DNA of 64,000 nt from Erythrobacter sp. AP23 (GTDB lineage: Bacteria > Pseudomonadota > Alphaproteobacteria > Sphingomonadales > Sphingomonadaceae). Shown here in pieces: positions 34,136 to 42,412 of the stretch. The notes beneath the pieces are model-generated. The model made no database searches. It was not told where the DNA came from and was given only the letters and a program-made list of their open reading frames with translations. A program made the translations under genes and the position numbers. The first letter of the stretch is position 1. Each line of letters begins with the position of its first letter. The stretch lies in contig NZ_LNBY01000020.1 in NCBI RefSeq assembly GCF_001542855.1, positions 1 through 64,000 on the forward strand, given 5' to 3'.

Positions 34136-35263
34136 ATTCTCAGTTTCTGGCGCCACTATCTCTTACCTGGTTTTGTATTCCAGGGCGTCGTCATTGCTGG
34201 CGGGTATGCGACTGGAAGGGAGCTGGTCGAATTTTTCCTTTCGCAAGGCATCATTGGAGGGTTGGCCGCGCTACTCGGCGCCATGTTTGTTTTCAGTATC
34301 GTCATGGCGGCCACGTTCGAGCTCGCCCGAGCTGAGCGTGTCTACGACTATTTGGGTATGGTGAAGCTCGTTCTCGGCCCGGCTTGGCCGTTGTTTGAAA
34401 TTGCCTATTTGCTAATAATCCTGCTGGTGCTGGCCGTTGTCTCGAGCGCGGCGGCAATTATCTTTGCAGATCGTCTCTTGCTTGACCCGACTTCGGCCGC
34501 GCTCATCTTCCCGGTTTTAGTTCTTGGCCTACTGCTCTTGAAGAGGAGCGCGCTGGAGAGCGCCTTTTCGTTTTGGTCGGTCCTCATATACTGCGGCTAC
34601 ATTGCCCTGTTTGTCGCGACCTTCTCGCTATTCGGGAATAAGGGCATTCCTGCCGATGGCACATCGATTAGCGCGAACAGCATCTTCAGCGGGATTAAAT
34701 ATGCTGGTTATAATCTGGCGGCCATCCCTGCTGTGTTGTTTGTTCTCGGACATCAGACCCGGCGCCGACAGGCAATCTTATCAGGGTTATTGGCGGGCCC
34801 TATCGCTATGATACCGGCTGTGTTGCTGTTCTTCGCAATGGCGCTCCATTACCCTGCAATCCTTAGCGAGCCCATTCCGCTCACCTTAATGCTGGAAAAG
34901 ATTGGGTCACCCACGTTCGCCCTGATCATGGAAATCATAATCCTAGGAACCTTCTTCCAAACTGCCATCGGATTCCTTAATTCTATCAACGAGCGCGTGG
35001 ACGGCGCTTTTAAACGGTCGGGTTACAGCGCTCTGGGTCAGTTGGGGCGCGCAGCTGTTGGTGTTGTTGTACTCGGGATCGCAAAACTCATTACGCTCTA
35101 TGCTGGATTGATCGAGCTAATTGCGAACGGGTATGGAACGCTCACCTATGCGTTTCTTCTGTTGTTTGCGTTGCCGGTCGTCACCATGGGCGTTTGGCGG
35201 ATATTCCGCCGGGGACAGAGCGCCCAAGTATCGCCGACTGCCACCCAGGAAGACGCAGTATGA
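34136..35263 (+). CDS. YkvI-type membrane permease, apparent ATT start
   Basis: About 375 residues, roughly ten membrane segments, resembling the YkvI/APC-like family. The conserved N-terminus FWRHYLLPGFVFQGVVIAGG, then YATGRELVEFFLS, lies upstream of any ATG, GTG or TTG in this frame; the first such codon is TTG 34262, which would delete the first helix. ATT at 34136 has AAGGAG 7 nt upstream and no competing start, and the frame is closed by TAA at 34109. I infer a rare ATT start; a base error turning ATG into ATT is the alternative. Likely imports the D-amino acid in place of the locus-1 DAACS carrier. The stop overlaps the dgcA ATG (ATGA). Confidence 0.75.
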   Translation: MLSFWRHYLLPGFVFQGVVIAGGYATGRELVEFFLSQGIIGGLAALLGAMFVFSIVMAATFELARAERVYDYLGMVKLVLGPAWPLFEIAYLLIILLVLAVVSSAAAIIFADRLLLDPTSAALIFPVLVLGLLLLKRSALESAFSFWSVLIYCGYIALFVATFSLFGNKGIPADGTSISANSIFSGIKYAGYNLAAIPAVLFVLGHQTRRRQAILSGLLAGPIAMIPAVLLFFAMALHYPAILSEPIPLTLMLEKIGSPTFALIMEIIILGTFFQTAIGFLNSINERVDGAFKRSGYSALGQLGRAAVGVVVLGIAKLITLYAGLIELIANGYGTLTYAFLLLFALPVVTMGVWRIFRRGQSAQVSPTATQEDAV

Positions 35264-36246
35264 GCGCGGTAGTTGAGATCGTTACCCATCCCTTAAAAGC
35301 CCCGTTCTCGATCAGCGGGTATGTCTTTGACCATGTAGATACCATTAAGCTTACGCTCGAATTGAATGAAGTGAGGGGGCGCTCTGAAGCGGCGGGTGTG
35401 TATTACCTTGACGATACTGCGGAGAGTATGTTTGAACAGCTCAGGCCAATCGTCGCAGAGCTGAATAAGGCACGTCACCTGCCGACCGCGGCAGATATAC
35501 AAGATTGGTTGCCGTCAGGCGGTCCGCGAAATGCACTGGACTGTGCGCTGTGGGATTACCACGCGAAAGCCTGCAGTAAGCGCGTCTGGGAATTAGCTGG
35601 AACCTGTTGGCAGCCTCTTCGCACGGTGTACACGCTTGGCATCGACACACCCGAGGCCATGGCCAATGCGGCGGCTGCGGCAACCGGATTTTCCCGAATC
35701 AAGCTCAAACTGGGAATCGAGGACCCCGTCGCTCGTGTGGAGGCCGTGCGTGCAGCGAGGCCAGAAGTATCGTTGATAATCGATGTGAACCAGGGTTGGA
35801 CCATAGACGCATTGCGGGATTTCACTCCCGAATTAGTGCGTCTCGGCGTCGACATGATTGAGCAGCCTCTGCCGCGAGGAGATGATCACGCGCTCGAGGG
35901 CTATGTCTCGCCCATACCCTTGGCGGCAGACGAATCCTGCCTCGACATGTCCGAATTTGCCGCAGCATCCAAGCGCTATGCGATTATCAATATCAAGTTG
36001 GACAAATGCGGCGGTCTCACGGAAGCACTTAAACTGGTCAAAGCCGCGCAGGATGCTGATATCGATCTGATGGTCGGCAACATGTCAGGCAGCTCACTTG
36101 CAATGGCTCCCGGTTATGTCGTGGGACAATTCTGCAAGTTCGTGGATCTGGATGGCCCATTGCTTCTCGCGCACGATATAGACAAGGCGATCGAGTTTGG
36201 CCGTGGTGGATTGATGAGCCTACCGGATCCAGCGCTATGGGGCTAG
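35260..36246 (+). CDS. dgcA: DgcA-family N-acetyl-D-glutamate racemase / dipeptide epimerase
   Basis: 328 residues, enolase superfamily. KLK (K148, K150), D175 (IIDVNQ), E201 (MIEQPLP), D224 (AADES) and K246 (NIKLDKCGG) occupy the same positions as in the locus-1 copy. Predicted to racemise N-acetyl-D-Glu made by DgcN; L-Ala-D/L-Glu epimerase is the alternative. The ATG overlaps the permease stop by 4 bp (ATGA), indicating translational coupling. Last gene of locus 2. Confidence 0.85.
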   Translation: MSAVVEIVTHPLKAPFSISGYVFDHVDTIKLTLELNEVRGRSEAAGVYYLDDTAESMFEQLRPIVAELNKARHLPTAADIQDWLPSGGPRNALDCALWDYHAKACSKRVWELAGTCWQPLRTVYTLGIDTPEAMANAAAAATGFSRIKLKLGIEDPVARVEAVRAARPEVSLIIDVNQGWTIDALRDFTPELVRLGVDMIEQPLPRGDDHALEGYVSPIPLAADESCLDMSEFAAASKRYAIINIKLDKCGGLTEALKLVKAAQDADIDLMVGNMSGSSLAMAPGYVVGQFCKFVDLDGPLLLAHDIDKAIEFGRGGLMSLPDPALWG

Positions 36247-36441
36247 GTTCGACTACAGTCAGAGGCAGCGAGAATTTACGAACCTCGATAGGTCGTGAAG
36301 CTGATACCGATGGCCGTTTGGACAACAACCGCATCTCTGGGTTTCTTGCGCAGTCCTAGGCGGTACAATTGCGATTTGCCGCCGCGCTGAAGCACACATT
36401 TCCAGCACCATAGACCAAACAAGGGAGACTGAGGCTCCGAG

Positions 36442-36675
36442 TTGAGCAACAGCCGGATCGATGCTGGGTTTGACTGTGGCAATATCGAGGTGCTGTCCGA
36501 CAGTGGCATTATGGCAAAGCTCGGAATCCGGATCGATGCGAGCAGCGAGTTCGTTTGGTGTTTCCACTTTCGTGTCAACAGCGTGCCGGGCCGAGCATTG
36601 CAGTTGAAGATCACGGCCCTGAAAAACTACGTCTTTCAGGGTCGTTGGCCCGGTTATTGTGGCAGCGTTACCTAG
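36442..36675 (+). pseudogene. N-terminal fragment of an M14-type carboxypeptidase
   Basis: FDCGNIEVLSDSG, IDASSEFVWCFHFRVNSVPG and ALQLKITALKNY resemble the N-terminal beta-sandwich of cytosolic M14 carboxypeptidases. The frame stops at 36675, before the catalytic zinc domain, so no active peptidase is possible. A peptidase remnant at the end of locus 2 may be a leftover of the donor region. Confidence 0.5.
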
Positions 36676-37057
36676 GACAGCGATTAATGGCGGTGCGAGG
36701 CTTACATCAATGATAAGTCTGAAGACGTCGGCACTCTGACCATCCGCTAGCCTCCAGTCAGTGACATTGCGTGCGTGGCGTCTTTCACACCTTAATCAAT
36801 AGAACGACACCACGATCTGGTTGCCGATGCTGCAGAGACGCATGGCTTCGTCCACGTTCATCTGGGCACGACGATGGACGTCCACCAGCCGCTCGACTGT
36901 CCCGATATTGGGGGAGGCAAGGTTAAGGTATCGCTTTATGAGCACTAACACTCCGACGAATAGCAAGACGAGTGGTGGATGGAAGGCGCCTGAGCACTGA
37001 TCGATCTGTTAGACAGCGAAGCCCGCGAATTGCGCAAGTGATGGCGATCCTACGCCC
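36676..37057. other. Remnant-rich stretch without an intact gene
   Basis: About 380 bp. 36811-36948 is open and protein-like (HHDLVADAAETHGFVHVHLG, ending SLYEH-stop), and 36991-37041 reads LIDLLDSEARELRK-stop. Both look like C-terminal pieces of lost genes. No family recognised. Confidence 0.35.
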
Positions 37058-37176
37058 TGACCAATTGCAGTTCTATTCGTCTTGTCGTCACTGTGGCGCG
37101 CGCACCAGGTTCAAGCGCAACGAACTGATGCTTGTCCTCAATCCTCGCTAGGTCATCGCTTTTCCGAGCGACGTGT
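37058..37176 (+). pseudogene. Decayed C-terminal fragment of a DUF2493 gene
   Basis: ARTRFKRNELMLVLNPR-stop-VIAFPSDV matches ARAGFKRNEQMLSLNPRYVVAFPGNG of the intact DUF2493 protein (24067-25002), with a stop codon replacing Tyr. It stands upstream of the intact small gene at 37566, mirroring intact DUF2493 followed by a broken small gene at 24067-25262. Confidence 0.75.
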
Positions 37177-37565
37177 AAGCGTAGTGCATATCGGATAGCC
37201 GCCCTCAATCGTCGGAATCCGCTCGGAACGAGCGTCGCGCAAAAGGTTGGACTTTCTTCGGGTTTCTTATCGGCTCTCTCTGCCGAAAAAAGGGCGGCCC
37301 TTCCGAGGCCGCCCTTAAGGAGAGAACTCATTGCATTGCTGCTCCGAGCCCTTCGGGTCGCGAGATCATATTACCATCAATGATGGTTCAGTCGATTGTA
37401 GGGTTGCGACAGGCCCGAATAGGTACGGTTTCGAACAGCTTCGTTGCGCGAGCCCCCTATAGCGATGGCCAGCTAGGTCGCCACCTCTGAGGCGAAGATG
37501 CTTATCAGAGAGTTGAACCCGAGCTTTGCGTTCTCGCGCCAGGTATTCCGGGCTACAGGGTCGCT
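37177..37565. other. Gene-free stretch before the small backbone gene
   Basis: About 390 bp. AGGGCGGCC-CTTCCGA-GGCCGCCCT (37290-37314) is a strong hairpin that could be a terminator. No coding frame I can support. Confidence 0.4.
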
Positions 37566-37829
37566 ATGCAACTTGACGACTTCCTGCAGCGCTACTTTGC
37601 CACCACCGACCTCTCCGGGGTTGCCCCCGATACTCTTGCAGCCGGCATTGAGCACTGCCGGGTCGATCTCGGCCTTGAGGAGGACCGGGGCAAGCGCTTT
37701 GCACTGTGGTCGTTCCTGCACATGTTCGGGTCCGCCCCCGATCTCGCTGCGGCGTTCAAGAACGAGGAAGACCGGGAAGCTGCGCGCAACTTCATGGATC
37801 TCTTGGCGGCATCGGAAGACGATGGGTAA
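37566..37829 (+). CDS. Small conserved backbone protein
   Basis: 87 residues, acidic, soluble (MQLDDFLQRYFATTDLSG at the start). Family not recognised. The intact member of a pair; the broken copy is at 25074-25262. In sphingomonad plasmids such small genes sit between DUF2493 and SSB, as here with SSB at 38105. Function unknown. Confidence 0.65.
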   Translation: MQLDDFLQRYFATTDLSGVAPDTLAAGIEHCRVDLGLEEDRGKRFALWSFLHMFGSAPDLAAAFKNEEDREAARNFMDLLAASEDDG

Positions 37830-38104
37830 AGCTGATTGCATTGGGAACACGCGAGCCTTCAGACCCGCACCCGATACCCATCCGGCTTTCTTCGCGAACA
37901 GTCCTGAACCAGGTCAGCTGAGGACGGCAACCCATTCCTTTCCGGCCGTGTTGTCGCGCTTCGCGCGCCTGCCCGCACCACCCGTCATGAACAGGTTTCC
38001 CTTGGAGCTTCGCTCCTGCGGTGCAGTCCTCCCATGCCCTGCTTCTTAGGCAAGTTCGCAAGCCGGAGATGGTCTCCGGTTTGAGGAACTGAAGGAATAC
38101 ACCC

Positions 38105-38503
38105 ATGACCAATATCGCAATCCTCACCGGCCGCATCGCCCGCGAACCCGACACCCGCGAGACCAAGGGCGGCACCAATGTCACCGGGATCACCGTCGTC
38201 ACCGATCGCCCCGCACGCGACAAGGACGGCAAGTCCTACAAGGACGAGAACGGCTACACCGCCAAGGAAAGCGAGTTCCACCGTGTGACCTGCTTCAACG
38301 GCCTCGCCAAGACCGTCGGCCAGTACTGCTCCAAGGGCCAGCTGGTATCGGTCCAGGGCCGCATCCACTACACCCAGTGGGAAGACAAGGACGGGGTCAC
38401 GCGCTACGGTACCGAGATCCTCGCCGACAAGGTCGACTTTCTCTCCCGCGGCAACGGCTCGGGTGACGAAAACGACAACACCGACGCTCCCGAGATCGAC
38501 TGA
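38105..38503 (+). CDS. ssb: Single-stranded DNA-binding protein
   Basis: 132 residues. OB-fold domain: NIAILTGRIAREPDTRETKG, ESEFHRVTCFNGLAKTVGQY, and KGQLVSVQGRIHYTQWEDKD with YGTEILADKVDFL, followed by a short acidic tail (DENDNTDAPEID) that lacks the classical DDDIPF tip. A plasmid/ICE-type SSB that would coat transferred ssDNA. Followed by a clear terminator. Confidence 0.92.
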   Translation: MTNIAILTGRIAREPDTRETKGGTNVTGITVVTDRPARDKDGKSYKDENGYTAKESEFHRVTCFNGLAKTVGQYCSKGQLVSVQGRIHYTQWEDKDGVTRYGTEILADKVDFLSRGNGSGDENDNTDAPEID

Positions 38504-38529
38504 ACTCTCCCGTCGATCTCCCTCCCGAG

Positions 38530-38564
38530 GGGGTCCTGTCCAACCGGACAGGGCCCCTTCTTGC
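38530..38564 (+). terminator. Terminator after ssb
   Basis: GGGG-T-CCTGTCC / GGACAGG-G-CCCC stem with an AACC loop, followed by TTCTTGCT. About 27 bp after the ssb stop; may also serve the convergent gene at 38570. Confidence 0.7.
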
Positions 38565-38569
38565 TGTTC

Positions 38570-38836
38570 CTACTCTCCCGATGGCTGTTCGGTGCGAGAA
38601 GACGAGCGAGCCGGTGGAAGCAGCTTCTGCAGAGCCGCCTCTTCGCCGAGCTTTCCAAGCTCTCCAGCAACTCTTTCGAGCGCCTTCTTCGTGAAGGTCT
38701 CAAGTCCTGTTCCCAAGATGATGCGGCCCAGTTCAAGGGCGGCTTGCTCCTCAAGTTGCTTCTGGCGCTCGGCGAGTGCCAGCCGGTCGGCCTCGAGTTT
38801 TCGGAGTGCTGCGACAGCGCTTCGTTTCGTTGGCAC
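38570..38836 (-). CDS. DUF6437-like small coiled-coil protein
   Basis: 88 residues: KRSAVAALRKLEADRLALAE, RQKQLEEQAALELGRIILGT and GEEAALQKLLP. This resembles the DUF6437/TraC-like proteins common on sphingomonad plasmids (a KRSAxxALxKL start and a GxILG core). Predicted helical and cytoplasmic. Convergent with ssb. Function unknown. Confidence 0.65.
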   Translation of the reverse strand: MPTKRSAVAALRKLEADRLALAERQKQLEEQAALELGRIILGTGLETFTKKALERVAGELGKLGEEAALQKLLPPARSSSRTEQPSGE

Positions 38837-39178
38837 CGGGGTTCCTTTCCTGCACCCCTCGGTGGTTCCTCCCTTCGATCAACATGCACCCGGGCACGGC
38901 CTGTAGGAAAGTCCCATCGCGCGGGTCATCCCTTGCGCTCATAACGGAGCGGGGGGGGGGTCTGGCTCACCGAATTCCAAGGGTGATGGGCATGTGGTCG
39001 GCGCGTCAAGGACGGCGGGGCCCCACCATTTTGTCTCCCCTGCGCTTTGCTCCGGTCCGACAAAATCGTTGCCCCCACCGCCGCTTCGCGGTCGCCATTG
39101 CGGCGATCCCTGACCCGCCGGCCCCATGCCCCTCCGCCTGTTTCCTGTCGTCTCAGCGACAGGTTTCAGGAGGATATC
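38837..39178. other. Divergent intergenic region with a G10 tract
   Basis: No gene seen. Contains a run of ten G at 38951-38960 between the divergent genes at 38836 and 39179, and an AGGAGG ribosome-binding site at its right end. Confidence 0.45.
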
Positions 39179-39400
39179 ATGACTGCACTCAGCACCTTGG
39201 ACATGAACGCGCACAGCTATTTCGAAGCGCTTGCAGTTGCCGAAAGGCGCGCCCTGCACAGTTTCTTCGACCAGCACGTGGTGGAAGATGAAGACCTGGG
39301 CTACTTCGCCCTCGACGAGGGTGACTACAACGCACTTCCTGCACATCTCGCCAGCCGCGTGGTGCACACGGTCCATGGGGCCATGCTCGACGAATACTGA
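39179..39400 (+). CDS. Small conserved hypothetical protein
   Basis: 73 residues, acidic, with AHSYFEALAVAERRALHSFF and DEDLGYFALDEGDYNALPAH. No family recognised. AGGAGG 5 nt before the ATG and a strong terminator just after the stop indicate a real monocistronic gene. Mobile-element backbone context. Confidence 0.7.
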   Translation: MTALSTLDMNAHSYFEALAVAERRALHSFFDQHVVEDEDLGYFALDEGDYNALPAHLASRVVHTVHGAMLDEY

Positions 39401-39411
39401 CGACCATACGA

Positions 39412-39445
39412 GGGCAGGAGCCGGTGACGGTTCCTGCCCTTTTTT
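39412..39445 (+). terminator. Rho-independent terminator
   Basis: GGGCAGGA...TCCTGCCC stem extended by CCG/CGG, followed by TTTTTTG, 11 bp after the stop of the 39179 gene. Confidence 0.9.
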
Positions 39446-39854
39446 GTGTTCGCTTGTGCTGGAGCGGGGCGAAAAGCGGAGCGGGGCTGGGGTCGCGCTC
39501 GGTCCCGCCCCGCCTTCGGCGGCGCTCCTGCGGGCGCGGCCATTTTTGTTCTGGGCCCCGCAAGCACGCCCGAACGACAGCGGGTCGGACCGGCGCAGCG
39601 CCGCAGGGACCGACATACCCCGGTCCCGGGCCCCGCACGCGCTCCTTTGCCGCTGCCTTTGCGGGGGTGCGGTCCTTGTGCGTATTATTCATTCAGTTGC
39701 AGATCAGGCTCGATTACGGCCGCGAACTGGATGCTCGCGCCGCCAAGGGCTCCGTTGGAAAATGCCTTCGAGAGCAGAACGACGAAGATCTCTGGATTCC
39801 GCGGCGCAATGGGGAACAAAATTGGCACACCGTACGCAGCGGTAGCTGCATGGG
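39446..39854. other. GC-rich gene-free stretch upstream of the recombinases
   Basis: Several overlapping open frames exist because of high GC, but none resembles a protein family or has a convincing start. The recombinase promoter and possibly an attachment site would be here; I cannot delimit either. Confidence 0.4.
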
Positions 39855-41099
39855 ATGGCAAAAAAGCGCGAAGAAACAGAGGTGTTGCTTGTTCGAAGGG
39901 CCGAGCAATTAGGTGGTAGCCAAGGCACAGGAGTATCCCGCCGAAGGCAGTCCCATCGCCTTAGATTGACCGGCCATATTGCCCGGCGAAAGTCGCTTCC
40001 TATAGGCATCACTTGGGATACCGAGCTACCCGGCTTCGGACTTCGCAAGCGCAAATCGGGACACTTCACCTGGATTGTGAAGCACAGGCCGCGAGGCGTG
40101 CAGCGAATGGTGACGCTGGGAAGCGCGGGAGTGGCGGCAGGAGCGCTTGGCGCACCCGCCGCGCGCGCTTCCGCGCGCAGGTTGCTCATTAAGGCGACGC
40201 TTGCCGATCTTCCTACCGCTCCGGAGAAGCAAAATGCTCCACTCTTCGCGGAGTACGCTGAGGAGTTCTGGCTCGACTATTCGCCGCATTGGAAGCCTTC
40301 GACGCGCGATGCATCTCGGGCCTACATGGACAGGCGGCTTATTCCACGGTTTGGTGAGCTTTCCGTCGATGCGATTGAACGGGCTGACATCAACCGTTGG
40401 CGAGACAGCATGGCTGATGCGGGAGGAGCCTTCAATCGCAGCATCCCGATTATGTCGGTGATGATGCAATATGCCGAAAAACTCGGCTATCGTGAGAAGA
40501 ACACCAACCCCTGTCGCGGCGTTTCTCGCTTCAAGCGGGACTTGCCGGAACGCTATCTGTCAGCCGATGAATATCGACGGCTCGGTAGGGTGCTGGCAGA
40601 GCACGACGGTGCCAATGCGTTCGTGGTGCCAGCTCTCCTGATGCTGATCTATACCGGCGCACGGGTTTCAGAGATTGCGACATTGCTCTGGCGCTACGTG
40701 CAGATACCCCGCCTCGCATTGCCTGACAGCAAGACCGGGCCGAAAACGATCTACCTCAACCCGCAGGCAGTCAATGTGCTCAACGGGCTGCAACGGCGCG
40801 GAGACGATCAACTCGTATTCCCGGCAATGTATCGCGAGGTGCCGATCAATTTGGGCCAGCATTGGGAGAAGATCAGGCGCAAGGCAGCCTTGCCCGATGT
40901 GCGCCTGCACGACTTGCGGCACAGCTTCGCCTCAGTGGCCATAGCGAAAGGCATTCCGCTTGCGACCATTGGCAAGCTGCTCGGCCATGCGCTTCCTGAA
41001 ACGACGGCCCGATACGCGCATCTCGCCGACGAAGTGATTTCGGAAAGCGCCGACCGCATCTGTTCTATCCTCGCAAACTCAATGAGGATGACCGCATGA
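39855..41099 (+). CDS. Tyrosine recombinase/integrase 1
   Basis: 414 residues. N-terminal DUF4102-like arm-binding domain (ITWDTELPGFGLRKRKSGHF), SAM-like core-binding domain (EEFWLDYSPHWKPSTRDASR) and catalytic domain with YTGARVSEIATL (first Arg), LHDLRHSFASVA (H-x-x-R) and ARYAHL (Tyr nucleophile). Phage/ICE-type site-specific recombinase. The stop overlaps the next integrase ATG (ATGA), so both are made together. Confidence 0.92.
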   Translation: MAKKREETEVLLVRRAEQLGGSQGTGVSRRRQSHRLRLTGHIARRKSLPIGITWDTELPGFGLRKRKSGHFTWIVKHRPRGVQRMVTLGSAGVAAGALGAPAARASARRLLIKATLADLPTAPEKQNAPLFAEYAEEFWLDYSPHWKPSTRDASRAYMDRRLIPRFGELSVDAIERADINRWRDSMADAGGAFNRSIPIMSVMMQYAEKLGYREKNTNPCRGVSRFKRDLPERYLSADEYRRLGRVLAEHDGANAFVVPALLMLIYTGARVSEIATLLWRYVQIPRLALPDSKTGPKTIYLNPQAVNVLNGLQRRGDDQLVFPAMYREVPINLGQHWEKIRRKAALPDVRLHDLRHSFASVAIAKGIPLATIGKLLGHALPETTARYAHLADEVISESADRICSILANSMRMTA

Positions 41100-42256
41100 C
41101 CAGCTATTACCTCAAGCGTATTCTTGCCGAGGAGCTAGCGCGCATCGTTCCGGGCGATGCTGGAAAGCGTCGCACGAAGTTCGACTACGTCCTTCCTGGT
41201 TTTGGCGAGCGTATCCATTCGTCCGGCAGGAAGAGTTACGTCCTGCAGCGCACGATGGGCGGCAAGCAGAGACTCATCACAATCGGCGATGCTGCCATCC
41301 TGACCGAGCGGATCGCCAAGGATGTTGCTCGCCGCCTAATCTTGAGGATCGAACTGGGCCAGAATCCTGCGGACAAGAAACAACGCGGGAAGAAGACGCC
41401 GACCTATGCTTCCTTTCTTCGGCACTATTGGGAGGTGGCGGCTCCAACCTGGAAGCCATCCACTGTTGAGATACATGATATCTACCGGCGAACGCATTTG
41501 GAACATGCGTTCGCCGGAAAGTTCATCGATGAGATCGGCCATGCTGATGCTGTACGCTGGCATGCGACGCTATCGCGCTCGGCAGGACCGGGCGCGGCCA
41601 ACCGCGCCCTGGAAATCCTGAAAGCCATGTTCGCAAAGGCAGAAGCATGGGGCTATCTCCCCGAGCACTCCAATCCCTTTCGTGGCGTGAAGCGCAACAA
41701 AGGGCGAAAAATTGAACGCTTCCTGAGCCAAGCCGAAATGGCCCGTCTCGGAGCCGCGCTTGCGCGCCATCGCGCCGCCAAACCGAACGAGGTCGCGGTA
41801 GTTTCGCTTCTCGCTTTGACAGGATGCCGGCGTGGCGAAATCCTCAACCTCACGTGGGGCGAAGTTCAGGGGCGCAAACTAAAGCTGACCGATTCCAAAA
41901 CCGGGCCGCGCATCGTCTGGCTGGGTCAGAAGGCAAGGGAAGTCCTTGATGGTTTCCCTCGCGCGAAGAAACACGAGCGGGTTTTCCGCTTCGATATGCT
42001 GCCCATCTCTGCAATCGAAGGGTTCTGGCGCATGCTCAGGGTCGAAGCGGGCATCGAGGATGTGAGGTTGCACGACCTGCGGCACAATTATGCGAGCCTT
42101 GCCGCTCGATCGTCCGAGACGCTTCCGATGATTGGAAACCTGCTGGGACACAGACATGTTCGAACAACCGCTCGATATTCACATCTAGATGATGCAAGTA
42201 TTCTCACGGCTTCGGTCGTGATTGGCGCGGAGATCGAACGCTGCGCTAGGCGATAA
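41096..42256 (+). CDS. Tyrosine recombinase/integrase 2
   Basis: 386 residues with the same domain order: FDYVLPGFGERIHSSGRKSY (arm domain), LRHYWEVAAPTWKPSTVEIH (core-binding), then LTGCRRGEILNL (Arg), LHDLRHNYASLA and ARYSHLDD (Tyr). It is related to, but clearly diverged from, integrase 1. Overlapping recombinase genes often act jointly on one element. Probable right end of the mobile region, since the genes after it look chromosomal. Confidence 0.92.
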   Translation: MTSYYLKRILAEELARIVPGDAGKRRTKFDYVLPGFGERIHSSGRKSYVLQRTMGGKQRLITIGDAAILTERIAKDVARRLILRIELGQNPADKKQRGKKTPTYASFLRHYWEVAAPTWKPSTVEIHDIYRRTHLEHAFAGKFIDEIGHADAVRWHATLSRSAGPGAANRALEILKAMFAKAEAWGYLPEHSNPFRGVKRNKGRKIERFLSQAEMARLGAALARHRAAKPNEVAVVSLLALTGCRRGEILNLTWGEVQGRKLKLTDSKTGPRIVWLGQKAREVLDGFPRAKKHERVFRFDMLPISAIEGFWRMLRVEAGIEDVRLHDLRHNYASLAARSSETLPMIGNLLGHRHVRTTARYSHLDDASILTASVVIGAEIERCARR

Positions 42257-42412
42257 TGTTCGCGCGGATGTAGCCGAACATGCGATATTGAACGACCGTT
42301 TCTACGTGTGAGATGGGAAAAATCGGACATTCTGCACTCGACCCGAAAGCGGACAAGGCCTTGAAGGGAATTACTTTTCTATCTAGCGTCAATCCGAGAG
42401 AGGGGCGCGGAA

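Noticed and set aside
39424..39912. Long overlapping open frames on both strands before the recombinases
   Set aside because: High-GC shadow frames with repetitive Arg/Pro/Gly composition, no plausible start and no family.
42257..42412. tRNA or attachment site right of the integrases
   Set aside because: No cloverleaf or T-loop sequence found; no direct repeat I could pair with another site by eye.
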